This document shows positions 52,882-62,466 of a stretch of 64,000 nt of DNA, piece after piece; positions within the stretch are counted from its first letter, which is position 1, and each line of letters begins with the position of its first letter. A program made the position numbers and the translations under genes. The notes under the pieces are model-generated. The model saw only the letters and a list, made by a program, of their open reading frames with translations, did no database searches and was not told the DNA's origin. The stretch comes from an uncultured Eubacteriales bacterium (lineage in GTDB: Bacteria; Bacillota; Clostridia; Lachnospirales; Lachnospiraceae), in the NCBI GenBank assembly GCA_900545175.1, contig UQYF01000002.1, forward strand, positions 1 through 64,000. The letters are read 5' to 3'.

Positions 52882-54324
52882 TTAAAGCATCGTTCCCATA
52901 TAATAAAAGCCCTTGGATTTGTCTAAATGAACCTTCACAATCTGTCCGATTAAGGATTCATCTCCAGGAAAATGAACAAGCATATTATTGCCCATTCTTC
53001 CTGTCATAAGTGTGCTGTCATGGTCATTTACACCTTCAACAAGGACATCCATATCCCTGCCTTCGAACCTGTATGAAAGCTCATGCGATATCTCGTTCAC
53101 TGTCGCAAGCAGCCTGTCAAATCTGTTTTTTACAACCGCCTCATCAATCTGGTCATCCATTGCGGCAGCAGGTGTACCTGTTCTCTTAGAATATATGAAT
53201 GTGTATGCACTGTCATATCCCGACTTACGGACTACATCGAGAGTCTCAAGGAAATCTTCCTCCGTTTCGCCCGGAAATCCAACTATAATATCCGTTGTGA
53301 TAGAAATATCAGGCATAGCAGTCTTAAGCTTGTCAACAAGTGACAGGTAGCGCTCTTTAGTGTAATGGCGGTTCATGACTTTTAAGATTCTGTCGCTTCC
53401 TGACTGCAATGGAAGGTGGAAATGTCTGCAAATCTTAGTAGAATGTGCCATAACATCAATAAGCTCATCTGACAAATCCTTCGGGTGTGATGTCATAAAA
53501 CGGATGCGCTCTAGACCATCAATTCCTTCAATCATCTTAAGAAGCTCTGCAAACGATACCGGAGTTTCAAGATTCTTTCCGTAGGAATTGACATTCTGTC
53601 CAAGAAGCATGACCTCCTTCACTCCGTCAGCCACAAGCTTCTCAATCTCACATACAATATCCTTCGGCTCTCTGCTCTTTTCTCTTCCTCTAACATAAGG
53701 AACTATGCAGTAGCTGCAGAAATTATTGCAGCCGAACATAATATTGACACCGGACTTAAATGAATACTTTCTGTCAACAGGAAGCTCCTCGACAATCTCT
53801 GTGCTGTCCTTTAGCACCTCGACAACCATCTTTCCGCTTTCAATGCGGTTATAAATAAGCTCTGCAAGTCTGTAAAGATTATGTGTTCCGAATATAATAT
53901 CTATAAATCTGTATGACTCCTTGAGTTTCTCAACCACCTGTGGCTCCTGCATCATACAGCCGCAGAGAGCTATCATCATATTAGGGTTCTTCTTTTTATA
54001 ATTTCCAAGTACTCCAAGATGGCCATATACCTTATTATTAGCATTCTCTCGGACAGTGCATGTATTATATATGACAAAATCGGCATTCTCAGAATCCGTC
54101 TCGACAAATCCGATATCTTTTAGGATACCGGAAAGCTTTTCAGAATCCCTGGCATTCATCTGACACCCGAAAGTAACCGTACACATAGTCAATTCTCTGC
54201 CAAGCTTCTCCGACAACGCCTTAACATGCTCACGGCACTTTCCTATGAAGTAATACTGGCGTGCTACTTCGTAGTTCGGCTCATTTTTCATCTTCTCTAA
54301 TAATTCATAATCTATATCTGACAT
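52882..54324 (-). CDS. miaB: tRNA-2-methylthio-N6-dimethylallyladenosine synthase MiaB
   Basis: 480 residues from the ATG after AAAGGAG; the upstream in-frame 20 codons are not supported. Auxiliary-cluster cysteines C54 (TFGCQMN), C89 (YNTCTVR) and C123 (CGCM), radical-SAM cysteines C199, C203, C206 (CNNFCSYC), and a TRAM domain at the C-terminus (about 410-480). It adds the methylthio group to i6A37 made by MiaA. Heads the miaB-mutS-mutL-miaA run. Confidence 0.97.
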   Translation of the reverse strand: MSDIDYELLEKMKNEPNYEVARQYYFIGKCREHVKALSEKLGRELTMCTVTFGCQMNARDSEKLSGILKDIGFVETDSENADFVIYNTCTVRENANNKVYGHLGVLGNYKKKNPNMMIALCGCMMQEPQVVEKLKESYRFIDIIFGTHNLYRLAELIYNRIESGKMVVEVLKDSTEIVEELPVDRKYSFKSGVNIMFGCNNFCSYCIVPYVRGREKSREPKDIVCEIEKLVADGVKEVMLLGQNVNSYGKNLETPVSFAELLKMIEGIDGLERIRFMTSHPKDLSDELIDVMAHSTKICRHFHLPLQSGSDRILKVMNRHYTKERYLSLVDKLKTAMPDISITTDIIVGFPGETEEDFLETLDVVRKSGYDSAYTFIYSKRTGTPAAAMDDQIDEAVVKNRFDRLLATVNEISHELSYRFEGRDMDVLVEGVNDHDSTLMTGRMGNNMLVHFPGDESLIGQIVKVHLDKSKGFYYMGTML

Positions 54325-54446
54325 TCTTATCTCCTTTATATCTGCAATCATTTTAATATACACCTTTTTTATAAGGCTTGTCAAACGTACCTTATAAGAT
54401 TATTTCAACATATGATACCTTGTCAACTGCTTTTTAAGCAGAATAA

Positions 54447-54474
54447 AGGGGAAATATCCGCAGATGTTTCCCCT
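54447..54474 (-). terminator. Hairpin after proA
   Basis: AGGGGAAA (54447-54454) and TTTCCCCT (54467-54474) with a T-rich stretch on the minus strand, 14 bp past the proA stop. Confidence 0.6.
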
Positions 54475-54487
54475 AAACTGATTTTAC

Positions 54488-55738
54488 TTACTCTCGTATT
54501 TGTCCGTCACCATATATAATGTATTTTGTTGTTGTAAGTTCATTTATTCCCATAGGCCCTCTTGCGTGAAGCTTCTGTGTGCTTATCCCTATCTCGGCAC
54601 CGAAGCCGAACTCATTTCCGTCAGTAAACCTTGTCGACGCATTGACATATACACACGCTGCATCAATCTCATCTAAAAATCTCTGTGAATTTTCATAATT
54701 GTTAGTGATTATTGACTCAGAATGACCTGTATTGTTGGCATTGATATGATTTATCGCCTCATCAAGCGTATCTACAGTCTTGAGAGATATTATATAGTCA
54801 AGGTATTCTGTGGCATAATCCTGTGCTTCCGCCGGAACTATATATGTGTCAATGCCACACGAATACTCATCACCTCTTATCTCGACATTGTGTTCTTTTA
54901 ACATTTCCACAAGCCTTGGAATGAATGCTTTAGCTATATTTTTATGTACAACAAGTGACTCACATGCATTGCACACACCGACCCTCTGCGTCTTGGCATT
55001 CTCGATAATCCTAAGTGCCATGTCAAAATCAGCACTCTCATCCACATATATATGGCAGTTGCCGGTTCCTGTCTCAATCACAGGCACAGTAGCATTCTTT
55101 ACAACGAACTGTATAAGTCCTCTTCCGCCTCTTGGGATAACGACATCCACATACTCGTTCATCGTAAGAAGCTCTTTTACGCACTCTCTGTCGGTTGAAG
55201 CAATAAGCTGCAATGCATTCTCATCTATTCCGCATGAACTCAATGCGTCTCTTATAACTTTGGCTATAGCGACATTGGAATTGATTGCATCACTTCCGCC
55301 TTTTAATATGACTGCATTTCCTGTCTTAAAGCATAAGCCGAATGTATCAAGTGTCACATTCGGTCTGGATTCATAGATAACAGCTATAACGCCGAATGGA
55401 ACACGTTTTTTGCCGATAAGCAAGCCATTCGGACGCTTTTTCATGGAAAGAACTTCACCGATAGGGTCATCTAATCCTGCCACCTGACACACACCATCTG
55501 CCATGCCATCAATCCTTGTTTTGGTTAGCGTGAGTCTGTCTAATAACCCACTCTTCATTCCGTCAGCTCTTCCCTGCTCTACATCCTTTTGGTTCTCTTC
55601 TAAAATGTAGTCAGCATTAGCTCTTATTGCATCGGCAACCGCCATCAGCACTTCATTTTTCTTATTTGTTCCAAGCTTTCCAAGACTTCTTGACGCTGTA
55701 CGGGCGTTCTTTCCCATTGTTAATATATCTGTCATCAT
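54488..55738 (-). CDS. proA: Glutamate-5-semialdehyde dehydrogenase (gamma-glutamyl phosphate reductase)
   Basis: 416 residues from the first of two adjacent ATGs after AAGGG. RVPFGVIAVIYESRPNVTLD, VILKGGSDAINSN, IPRGGRGLI, GTGNCHIYVD, RVGVCNACESLVVH (catalytic Cys) and DGNEFGFGAEIGISTQKLHARGPMG are ProA. Second step of proline synthesis; proB is not next to it in this window. Confidence 0.96.
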   Translation of the reverse strand: MMTDILTMGKNARTASRSLGKLGTNKKNEVLMAVADAIRANADYILEENQKDVEQGRADGMKSGLLDRLTLTKTRIDGMADGVCQVAGLDDPIGEVLSMKKRPNGLLIGKKRVPFGVIAVIYESRPNVTLDTFGLCFKTGNAVILKGGSDAINSNVAIAKVIRDALSSCGIDENALQLIASTDRECVKELLTMNEYVDVVIPRGGRGLIQFVVKNATVPVIETGTGNCHIYVDESADFDMALRIIENAKTQRVGVCNACESLVVHKNIAKAFIPRLVEMLKEHNVEIRGDEYSCGIDTYIVPAEAQDYATEYLDYIISLKTVDTLDEAINHINANNTGHSESIITNNYENSQRFLDEIDAACVYVNASTRFTDGNEFGFGAEIGISTQKLHARGPMGINELTTTKYIIYGDGQIRE

Positions 55739-55822
55739 ATCAACCCTTAATCTCCATTCTGCCGCCTGCCGGCTGTTAATAATATTAATTAGCAATATAA
55801 ATCACAGTATCTTTTACTCTAT

Positions 55823-56413
55823 TTAATAATCCAGATTTCTATATATGCTTTCCTCTGTCACAATCATGTCGGGTTTTACATCACTATCCTCTGCCGGTAT
55901 ATGCTCTAAAACCTGACTTTCATATGCAAGAGCAGCCTTATAGAGCTTGTTTTTTTCGGACAGATACCTGTCATAGAAACCACCGCCATAGCCTATGCGG
56001 TTAAAGTTCTTGTCAAATGCAAGTCCCGGCATGCACATGAAACCCATTCTTGAAAAATCCGGCTCTTTGCCATTGACATCCGGCTCATATATTCCCATAT
56101 AGCCCGGACTCAGCTCTGATATGTCGCTTATCTCATAAAATTCCATATCTTTGCCTGTCACTTTTGGAACAAATACACGCTTGTCAAGACTTAAGCTGTA
56201 ATCTATAAGCATTATAGTATCAATCTCATTGTCAATGCTTACATAAGTATATACCTTGTCAGCACGTTTGAATTCCGGAACAGTTATAAGCTGCTCAAAG
56301 ATCTTCATTGACTTGTCAAACCTGTCCTCGCGTGTCATTCCTGCGCGCCGCAGCTTCATCTGCTTTCTTACCGCATTCTTCTCATCTTTTTTTTCGAATG
56401 CCTCATCTGTCAT
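55823..56413 (-). CDS. 5-formyltetrahydrofolate cyclo-ligase
   Basis: 196 residues from the ATG after AGAGGGAG. AVRKQMKLRRAGMT, VYTYVSIDNEIDTIMLI, VFVPKVTGKDMEFYEI, MPGLAFDKNFNRIGYGGGFYDRYL are the MTHFS fold with its nucleotide loop GYGGGFYDR. It returns 5-formyl-THF to the active folate pool, which links it by function to the folate operon further left. Begins just after the dCMP deaminase gene. Confidence 0.93.
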   Translation of the reverse strand: MTDEAFEKKDEKNAVRKQMKLRRAGMTREDRFDKSMKIFEQLITVPEFKRADKVYTYVSIDNEIDTIMLIDYSLSLDKRVFVPKVTGKDMEFYEISDISELSPGYMGIYEPDVNGKEPDFSRMGFMCMPGLAFDKNFNRIGYGGGFYDRYLSEKNKLYKAALAYESQVLEHIPAEDSDVKPDMIVTEESIYRNLDY

Positions 56414-56481
56414 ATAAACATCTCCCTCTAAAATTCTACGGCATTGACAACCAATGGCTTCCTTCATAAAATCGCATACCA

Positions 56482-56970
56482 TTAATAGCCGAAATCCCCT
56501 GTAAGACTGTCATCCTCATCAATCCAGTCCTTAGTATCGATAACTCTGAAATTCTCACTGTCATCGCGGATTATAACTGTTGCAATACCTGCATTTAAAA
56601 TCATTCTCTTGCACATGGAACAGCAGTTTCCGTTCTCCACATAGCCGCCCTTTTCCATGTCAATCCCTACAAGATATATGGTACTGCCAAGCATTGATTC
56701 TCTTGATGCACTTATAATGGCATTCGCTTCCGCATGCACACTCCTGCACATCTCATAGCGTTCTCCACGCGGTATATCAAGCTTCTGTCTGATGCAGTAA
56801 TTAAGGTCGGAGCAGTTCTTTCGTCCTCTTGGGGCTCCGACATATCCTGTTGAGATAATCTCGTCATTCTTTACAATAACCGCACCATAATGTTTTCTAA
56901 GGCAGGTTCCTCTCTGCGAAACAGCCTCTGCAATATCCAGATAATAGTTATTCTTATCTCTTCTGTCCAT
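56482..56970 (-). CDS. comEB: dCMP deaminase (ComEB-like)
   Basis: 162 residues from the ATG after AAGGAG. Zinc motif HAE (79-81) and CCSMC (Cys117, Cys120), with SVHAEANAIISASRESMLGSTIYLVG, and KHYGAVIVKNDEIISTGYVGAPRG. It deaminates dCMP to dUMP for dTMP synthesis. Name comEB follows Bacillus; competence has no necessary link. Confidence 0.92.
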   Translation of the reverse strand: MDRRDKNNYYLDIAEAVSQRGTCLRKHYGAVIVKNDEIISTGYVGAPRGRKNCSDLNYCIRQKLDIPRGERYEMCRSVHAEANAIISASRESMLGSTIYLVGIDMEKGGYVENGNCCSMCKRMILNAGIATVIIRDDSENFRVIDTKDWIDEDDSLTGDFGY

Positions 56971-56991
56971 GTCTTCACTCCTTATACTCAA

Positions 56992-57175
56992 ATTAATTCG
57001 TCATAGATTTAACATATCTATTTATCTGATAAATTTACTATCCACACAAATCTGTAAATTCAGATATTTTGCAGATTATAACATATTTCTTCTAATTTAA
57101 ATACAGCTTGTTTATGCCACAAGTTCATCTGTTAACTTCTGCCTGCAACGGCACAAGTTATTCCCCATAACTCCG
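56992..57175. other. Spacer without recognised feature
   Basis: AT-rich; no gene, hairpin with T-tract or convincing promoter was seen. Confidence 0.4.
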
Positions 57176-58861
57176 TCACACATTAGCTGCTATAGCTTCA
57201 TACACTTTTATTCCATCCACTGCTGCGGATGTGATGCCGCCCGCATAGCCAGCTCCTTCTCCACACGGATAGATGCCTTTTATTCCCAATGCCTGCAGTT
57301 TATCATCTCTGTTTATGCGCACAGGTGACGAAGTTCTTGACTCAACCCCGGCAAAAACCGCATCCGGGTCTGCATATCCGGGTATCTGCCTGTCGAAGCT
57401 TAAAACACCCTCTATAAGCGCATCACATAGGCTGTCAGGCAGAAGCTCCCTCAGATTGGCAGACTTATATCCACCCTTGATACATGGCTTGATTGAATTA
57501 TTAATCAAAGCATTTTCTGTAGTGATTTTATTCTCCCTGAAATCTCCAAAACGCTGAACAGGAACTTTTCTGCTGCCAAGCTCATAGGCCTTTTTCTCAA
57601 GCTTTCTCTGGTATTCTATTCCGGCAAGCACATCGTCAGAGCCAAAATCGTCACGATTAACGGTAACAATAAGTGCGGAATTGGCATTTTCACTGTCACG
57701 CTTTGAGTAACTCATGCCATTGACCGCAAGCATTCCTTCCTCCGAGGAAGCATTCACAACATATCCTCCCGGACACATGCAGAATGAATACACACCACGT
57801 CCGTTAGAAGCCTTGTGCGTCAGCTTATAGCTTGCAGGCATATAGTTCTTATATTTTCCATTGCCGAACTCATGAATATTTATCAGCTCCTGCTTATGCT
57901 CTATTCTTAAACCTACTGCAAACGCTTTCTGTTCCATATTAAGCTTATCCTTAAGCATATAAAAAGTGTCTCTTGCACTGTGTCCTATCGCTAACACAAG
58001 ACAGTCACATGGAATAAATTCTCTGTTTCCGAGGCTTTCAAGCATAATTCCTTTAATTCTCTTATCTGTTCCATTCTCCTTTGTAAGCCCACCGGATGCA
58101 AGCTCTTCCACATCCATATCAACAAGCTTCGTGTTAAAGCGGACTTCTCCGCCAAGGCTCTCAATTTCTTTTCTTATGCTTCGCACGATATCTACAAGGC
58201 GGTCCGTACCTATATGCGGCTTTGCATCATATGTTATGCTTTCATCGGCTCCATGCTCCACAAAAATTTCAAGGACCTTGCTGATACGCCCATACACCTC
58301 CTTGACCTGCGTGTTCAGCTTTCCATCGGAAAAGGTTCCCGCGCCTCCTTCTCCGAACTGTGCGTTAGATTCCGGATTAAGCTTTCCTCCATTCCAGAAT
58401 GAATCAACCGACTTCATTCTGTCCTCGACTGCTTCACCGCGCTCAACAACAACCGGTCTGTAGCCGGCACGCGCAAGCATTAGCGCACAGAACATTCCGG
58501 CAGGCCCGAATCCGACTATGACAGGTCTGCTGCCATTCTTGTCTCTCATCGACTCCGGCTCTTGGTATTTAATCGTTTTACTTAACATAATATTATTATT
58601 GTTAACTTTCCTGACTATTTTTTCTTCATACGCTGAATCGACTACTTTTTTGTTTGCGCCGTATATAGCGACATCAACCGAATACACAATAAAAATATCA
58701 GGTTTATGCCTTGAATCAATAGACTTCTTGACTATTTTATATGAAAAACTGTCACCCTTAAGCCTCAATGCTTTGGAAATCTTTCCCTTAAGCGCTGCAT
58801 CAAGCTGCTTTGCATTTAATGAAACCTCCGGTGTAATTTTTAACTGGTTTATTCTTATCAC
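57176..58861 (-). CDS. Uncharacterised FAD-dependent dehydrogenase (COG2509-like)
   Basis: 561 residues. An N-terminal extension of about 110 residues precedes the Rossmann FAD site PVIVGFGPAGMFCALMLARAGYRPVVVERG (about 112-142). GGAGTFSDGKLNTQVK, LAIGHSARDTFYML, FAVGLRIEHKQELIN and the C-terminal GIYPCGEGAGYAGGITSAAVDGIKVYEAI complete the pattern of large uncharacterised flavoproteins. Reaction unknown. Its upstream region (58945-59003) holds repeated elements. Confidence 0.85.
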   Translation of the reverse strand: MIRINQLKITPEVSLNAKQLDAALKGKISKALRLKGDSFSYKIVKKSIDSRHKPDIFIVYSVDVAIYGANKKVVDSAYEEKIVRKVNNNNIMLSKTIKYQEPESMRDKNGSRPVIVGFGPAGMFCALMLARAGYRPVVVERGEAVEDRMKSVDSFWNGGKLNPESNAQFGEGGAGTFSDGKLNTQVKEVYGRISKVLEIFVEHGADESITYDAKPHIGTDRLVDIVRSIRKEIESLGGEVRFNTKLVDMDVEELASGGLTKENGTDKRIKGIMLESLGNREFIPCDCLVLAIGHSARDTFYMLKDKLNMEQKAFAVGLRIEHKQELINIHEFGNGKYKNYMPASYKLTHKASNGRGVYSFCMCPGGYVVNASSEEGMLAVNGMSYSKRDSENANSALIVTVNRDDFGSDDVLAGIEYQRKLEKKAYELGSRKVPVQRFGDFRENKITTENALINNSIKPCIKGGYKSANLRELLPDSLCDALIEGVLSFDRQIPGYADPDAVFAGVESRTSSPVRINRDDKLQALGIKGIYPCGEGAGYAGGITSAAVDGIKVYEAIAANV

Positions 58862-58944
58862 AGGTCTATCCTTCCATTATTTATTATCCAGGTTAATTTA
58901 TAATATCCATAACACTTTTATGACATGATCATGCTTCTTTTCCG

Positions 58945-59003
58945 ATATTCTTATAGACATATCGGTACAATATTCTTATGGACATATTTTGTACAAATAT
59001 GTC
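58945..59003. repeat. Direct and inverted repeats upstream of the FAD protein gene
   Basis: ATATTCTTATAGACATAT (58945-58962) and ATATTCTTATGGACATAT (58970-58987) repeat with a 25-bp period. GACATATTT (58981-58989) and AAATATGTC (58995-59003) are exact complements. They lie in the promoter region of the minus-strand gene starting at 58861 and may be a regulator site. Confidence 0.6.
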
Positions 59004-59014
59004 ATACTGACATT

Positions 59015-59548
59015 CTAAATTTCTTTTATCTCCATAAAAGGCCTGAAATCTTCCGTATCAGAACCGATTTTACCACCGAAATCAGAAATAAATGTCTCCA
59101 TAATCTTATGAAGAAGACTCTTATCTCCCAGATAATAGTCAGCTGCATACACCTTCTTAAATCCAAGGCCATCAAGCATCCTAACGTCCTCTTCGCTCAG
59201 GCTTTCCCTCATATCTTCAAATGTGATTGTTCCTTCATCAGCTGTCACTTCAAAAAGATTAAGCTCCGTCCAGACTTCAAGCTGCTTTGCATTTAAAAAG
59301 CCAAGTGCATCGTGAAGTTTTTTTGCACTTATATCTTCCGGAAGCAGATATAGGAAGCTTCCCTCCTTTGGCTTTGATGCTGTCTGCTTCTTTTTTTCTT
59401 CTGGTTTTCCTTTGTCTGAAGCTGCTTTAGCCAAAACAGGATTATTTTTATTATTCTTATTTCCGGACTTATATATATTCTTGGAATCGTATTTGCCTTT
59501 CTTTGCCAGATTCTTTGCTTTTGATGGATTGTTAGTTATTTTTTTCAT
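59015..59548 (-). CDS. Hypothetical protein with Lys-rich N-terminus
   Basis: 177 residues from the ATG after TTGGAGAAG. The first ~75 residues are Lys/Asn-rich low complexity (SKAKNLAKKGKYDSKN, GNKNNKNN, KPEEKKKQTASKPKEG). The rest (FLYLLPEDISAKKLHDALGFLNAKQLEVWTELNLFEV, FEDMRESLSEEDVRMLDGLGFKKVYAAD) is compact, acidic and unrecognised. No signal peptide. Probably the last gene of the glucosidase operon. Confidence 0.65.
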   Translation of the reverse strand: MKKITNNPSKAKNLAKKGKYDSKNIYKSGNKNNKNNPVLAKAASDKGKPEEKKKQTASKPKEGSFLYLLPEDISAKKLHDALGFLNAKQLEVWTELNLFEVTADEGTITFEDMRESLSEEDVRMLDGLGFKKVYAADYYLGDKSLLHKIMETFISDFGGKIGSDTEDFRPFMEIKEI

Positions 59549-59612
59549 AGTCTTCTCCAAAATAGATATTTCTATAATTTTTCTTGTTTTTATCTCTGTA
59601 TATAAGGAACCA

Positions 59613-60089
59613 TCACGATTCATTTACAAGCTTACCTGTCATATGCTCCACACTTAGCGCAAGGCAGCACACTCTGCTGCCGGAGCGTTTTATCTCCTGC
59701 TCTATGTATTCCTTATCATCCGTGAATTTAAGGCACAAATTCGTGCATACCTCCAAAATCTTGTCCCTGTTATCCACAACAGCCATTCTGCCAAACACAA
59801 TGACGCTGCTGATATTTAACGCCCATTCGCTGTCTTTTCTGTAACCGTCATCATAGACACAGAAGGATGCTTTATCACAATTTCTGATTGCATCCATCTT
59901 ATGACCTTCACTCGCACCGTGGAAATATAATTTATTCTCCTCTTCGCTGTACCAATAATCAATCGGGATACCGTATGGATAACCATCATCTCCCAAAAGT
60001 GACAGCACTCCTCTTTTTTGTTCCTTCAAAATTCTTACACATTCTTCATGGCTTAATTCCTGCTTGAATCTTCTCATTTTTCTAAACAT
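59613..60089 (-). CDS. Pyridoxamine-5'-phosphate-oxidase-like FMN-binding protein
   Basis: 158 residues from the ATG after TGGAG. RFKQELSHEECVRILKEQKRGVLSLLGDDGYPYGIPIDYWY and KLYFHGASEGHKMDAIRNCDKASFCVYD are the split-barrel flavin-binding fold of the NimA-like group. It may reduce small molecules such as nitro compounds; substrate unknown. Fourteen bp after the glucosidase gene. Confidence 0.85.
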   Translation of the reverse strand: MFRKMRRFKQELSHEECVRILKEQKRGVLSLLGDDGYPYGIPIDYWYSEEENKLYFHGASEGHKMDAIRNCDKASFCVYDDGYRKDSEWALNISSVIVFGRMAVVDNRDKILEVCTNLCLKFTDDKEYIEQEIKRSGSRVCCLALSVEHMTGKLVNES

Positions 60090-60103
60090 ATTTTTCTCCA
60101 TTA

Positions 60104-61786
60104 CTAATAAACATATTTGTATACTCTGGCTTCATAAGGACGCATTTTTGATATCTTATCAGCACATTCATAATTTGCAATAATAAGCTGTGCATCGTCA
60201 GGTATCTGTTCTACAACACTTCTGTCAATACATACATCCCTGTCAGTAAAATTGCATATAACCATCAGTCTCTCATCTCCAAGTGTTCTCGTATATACAA
60301 AAAGCTCATCGCTTTCTGGTAAAAGAAGGTTGTATGTTCCATACACTATGATATCATTTTCATGTCGAAGCTGTATAAGTTTTTTATAGTAAGAAAACAC
60401 TGAATCAGGATTCTTAATCTGACTGGCAGCATTAACATATCTGTAATTTTCATTAACTTTAATCCACGCAGTTCCTTCTGTAAAACCTGCATTTTTACTG
60501 TCATCCCACTGCATTGGTGTCCTTGCATTGTCTCTGCTCACTCTTTTTAAATAACCAATCATCTCATCATGTGACACACCACACTTGCCAGTGAGCTCAT
60601 TATATGCATTTATACTCTCGATATCGCGATAATCAGATAATTTATCAAAATATGCATTGCACATTCCAAGCTCCTCACCTTGATACACATAAGGTGTACC
60701 CTGCATCATATGAAGACAGGTTGCTAAAAGCTTGGCTGATATTTCACGATACTCATCACTGTCATTTCCGAACTTAGAAACCGAACGCGGCTGATCATGG
60801 TTAGAAAGATACAGACTATTCCAAGCCTTGCCTTCAAGTGCTGTCTGCCACTTCGATAAAGTTTCCTTCCACTCTGGAAGAGGCATCTTATGCCCATCCC
60901 ACTTGCCAAAGCGATGTGTATCATTCTTTCCTTCACCTACATGCTCAAACTGGAATACCATGTTAAGTTCACTATCATCCGAATTGGCATATTTTTTTGC
61001 TTCCTCAACAGTCACACCTGCCGCCTCGCCAACTGTGATAAGGTCATATTTTGATAAAACCTTCTTATTCATTTCTCTGAGATATTCATGTACATGAGGT
61101 CCATTGGCACATCCGCTGTCACCATAACCATTCTCTCCAACCGGTCCATCCGGAAGCCCCTCACGCTTCGATATGAGACTTATGACATCCATTCTAAAGC
61201 CGTCTATACCTTTTTTACACCACCAATTCATCATGTTAAATACATGCTCGCGCACATCCGGATTGTCCCAGTTTAAATCCGGCTGCTTTGTAGAAAACAA
61301 ATGAAGAAAATACATATCTGTCTGCTTATCATACTTCCATGCAGAGCCGCCAAAACATGAGCCCCAGTTATTAGGTTCCTCTCCATTATCTTTTCCTTTA
61401 CGCCAGATATAAAAATTCCTGTAAGGATTGTCGAGGCTCTTACGGCTCTCAATAAACCATACATGCTCGTCAGATGTGTGATTTACAACCAAATCCATCA
61501 TAATCTTGATTCCAAGTTCATGAGCTCTCGCAAGCATTCTATCAAAATCTTCCATCGTTCCGAACTCATCCATTATATCCTGATAATCACTGATATCATA
61601 ACCATTGTCATCATTTGGCGACTTGTATACAGGCGAGAGCCATATAACATCTATTCCAAGCTCACTAAGATATTCAAGCCTGCTTGTAATACCATTGATG
61701 TCACCAACTCCATCACCGTTTGAATCCATAAAACTTCTAGGATATATCTGATATACGACCGCTTCTTTCCACCATGCTTTTTTCAT
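60104..61786 (-). CDS. malL: GH13 alpha-glucosidase/oligo-1,6-glucosidase
   Basis: 560 residues after GAGGAGAAG. Ca-binding DSNGDGVGDI (21-30), DLVVNHTSDEH, GFRMDVI with nucleophile Asp200, TVGEAAG with acid Glu254, LSNHDQPR with Asp331. The Val after the nucleophile (Val201) is typical of enzymes that accept alpha-1,6 links, while Thr favours alpha-1,4. No signal peptide, so it works on imported oligosaccharides. No sugar transporter lies next to it. Confidence 0.92.
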   Translation of the reverse strand: MKKAWWKEAVVYQIYPRSFMDSNGDGVGDINGITSRLEYLSELGIDVIWLSPVYKSPNDDNGYDISDYQDIMDEFGTMEDFDRMLARAHELGIKIMMDLVVNHTSDEHVWFIESRKSLDNPYRNFYIWRKGKDNGEEPNNWGSCFGGSAWKYDKQTDMYFLHLFSTKQPDLNWDNPDVREHVFNMMNWWCKKGIDGFRMDVISLISKREGLPDGPVGENGYGDSGCANGPHVHEYLREMNKKVLSKYDLITVGEAAGVTVEEAKKYANSDDSELNMVFQFEHVGEGKNDTHRFGKWDGHKMPLPEWKETLSKWQTALEGKAWNSLYLSNHDQPRSVSKFGNDSDEYREISAKLLATCLHMMQGTPYVYQGEELGMCNAYFDKLSDYRDIESINAYNELTGKCGVSHDEMIGYLKRVSRDNARTPMQWDDSKNAGFTEGTAWIKVNENYRYVNAASQIKNPDSVFSYYKKLIQLRHENDIIVYGTYNLLLPESDELFVYTRTLGDERLMVICNFTDRDVCIDRSVVEQIPDDAQLIIANYECADKISKMRPYEARVYKYVY

Positions 61787-61881
61787 ACTTACTTCTCCTC
61801 ATTTCCATTGCTTGTCAATTTTATATAATTAACCTATCACAAACACATATATAAAGTAAAGAATAATTATATTCTGTCCTG

Positions 61882-62289
61882 TCAGTTTTCCTCTTTTTTC
61901 TTTTTTAAAAACCATACAATAAAATCAGTAATTAATAAAAGTACGGCTATCGGAATCACAGCCATTAATATCAGCAATCCCCACAGACCTGCAAACCAGC
62001 CTGTGTCCGTATTCATATCGTATACCGCATAGATAACCGCCGCCGCTCCTATAACTATATCCGTAATGGCAAATATTCTATACAGTGATACTCTCTTATT
62101 TATAGCTTGGGCAGCACAACATGAAATAAGACATATTGTCGCAAACGAACATGTCACTGCCGCTGCTACAAGTATTAACTCTAAATTCGATGGATTTATG
62201 AATATTTCCGTAAACCACAGCACCGCCGATAATATTATAAAAACTATAGTTATACTTAAAATTCGCGAAATCTTAGTCATATCAGGCAT
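61882..62289 (-). CDS. Small membrane protein of unknown function
   Basis: 135 residues from the ATG after AAAGCGG; an in-frame start at 62325 is possible. Four membrane segments (about 7-27, 34-58, 68-88, 100-125) and a basic tail (KKKKEEN). Not recognised. Alone between the glucosidase and hsp genes. Confidence 0.65.
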   Translation of the reverse strand: MPDMTKISRILSITIVFIILSAVLWFTEIFINPSNLELILVAAAVTCSFATICLISCCAAQAINKRVSLYRIFAITDIVIGAAAVIYAVYDMNTDTGWFAGLWGLLILMAVIPIAVLLLITDFIVWFLKKKKEEN

Positions 62290-62414
62290 ACACCGCTTTC
62301 TCTCTGAATTATATCTGCAATGCATACATTATAACTTAAAAACGAATCCATATCCATAATATTATCATATTTTATATAATACGAATTTTCAACAAAATTT
62401 TCTATTATAACAAA

Positions 62415-62448
62415 AGCAGGTATCCGGCTTTTACACCGGATACCTGCT
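62415..62448 (-). terminator. Terminator of hsp20
   Basis: AGCAGGTATCCGG (62415-62427) and CCGGATACCTGCT (62436-62448) form a perfect 13-bp stem; T's follow on the minus strand. Confidence 0.85.
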
Positions 62449-62466
62449 CTCTAAGCGTATATTTTA

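Noticed and set aside
54846..55376. 176-codon plus-strand frame opposite proA
   Set aside because: Shadow of a fully conserved ProA catalytic region.
57966..58463. 165-codon plus-strand frame opposite the FAD protein
   Set aside because: Shadow frame, rich in Ser/Pro as expected from the complement of the real gene.
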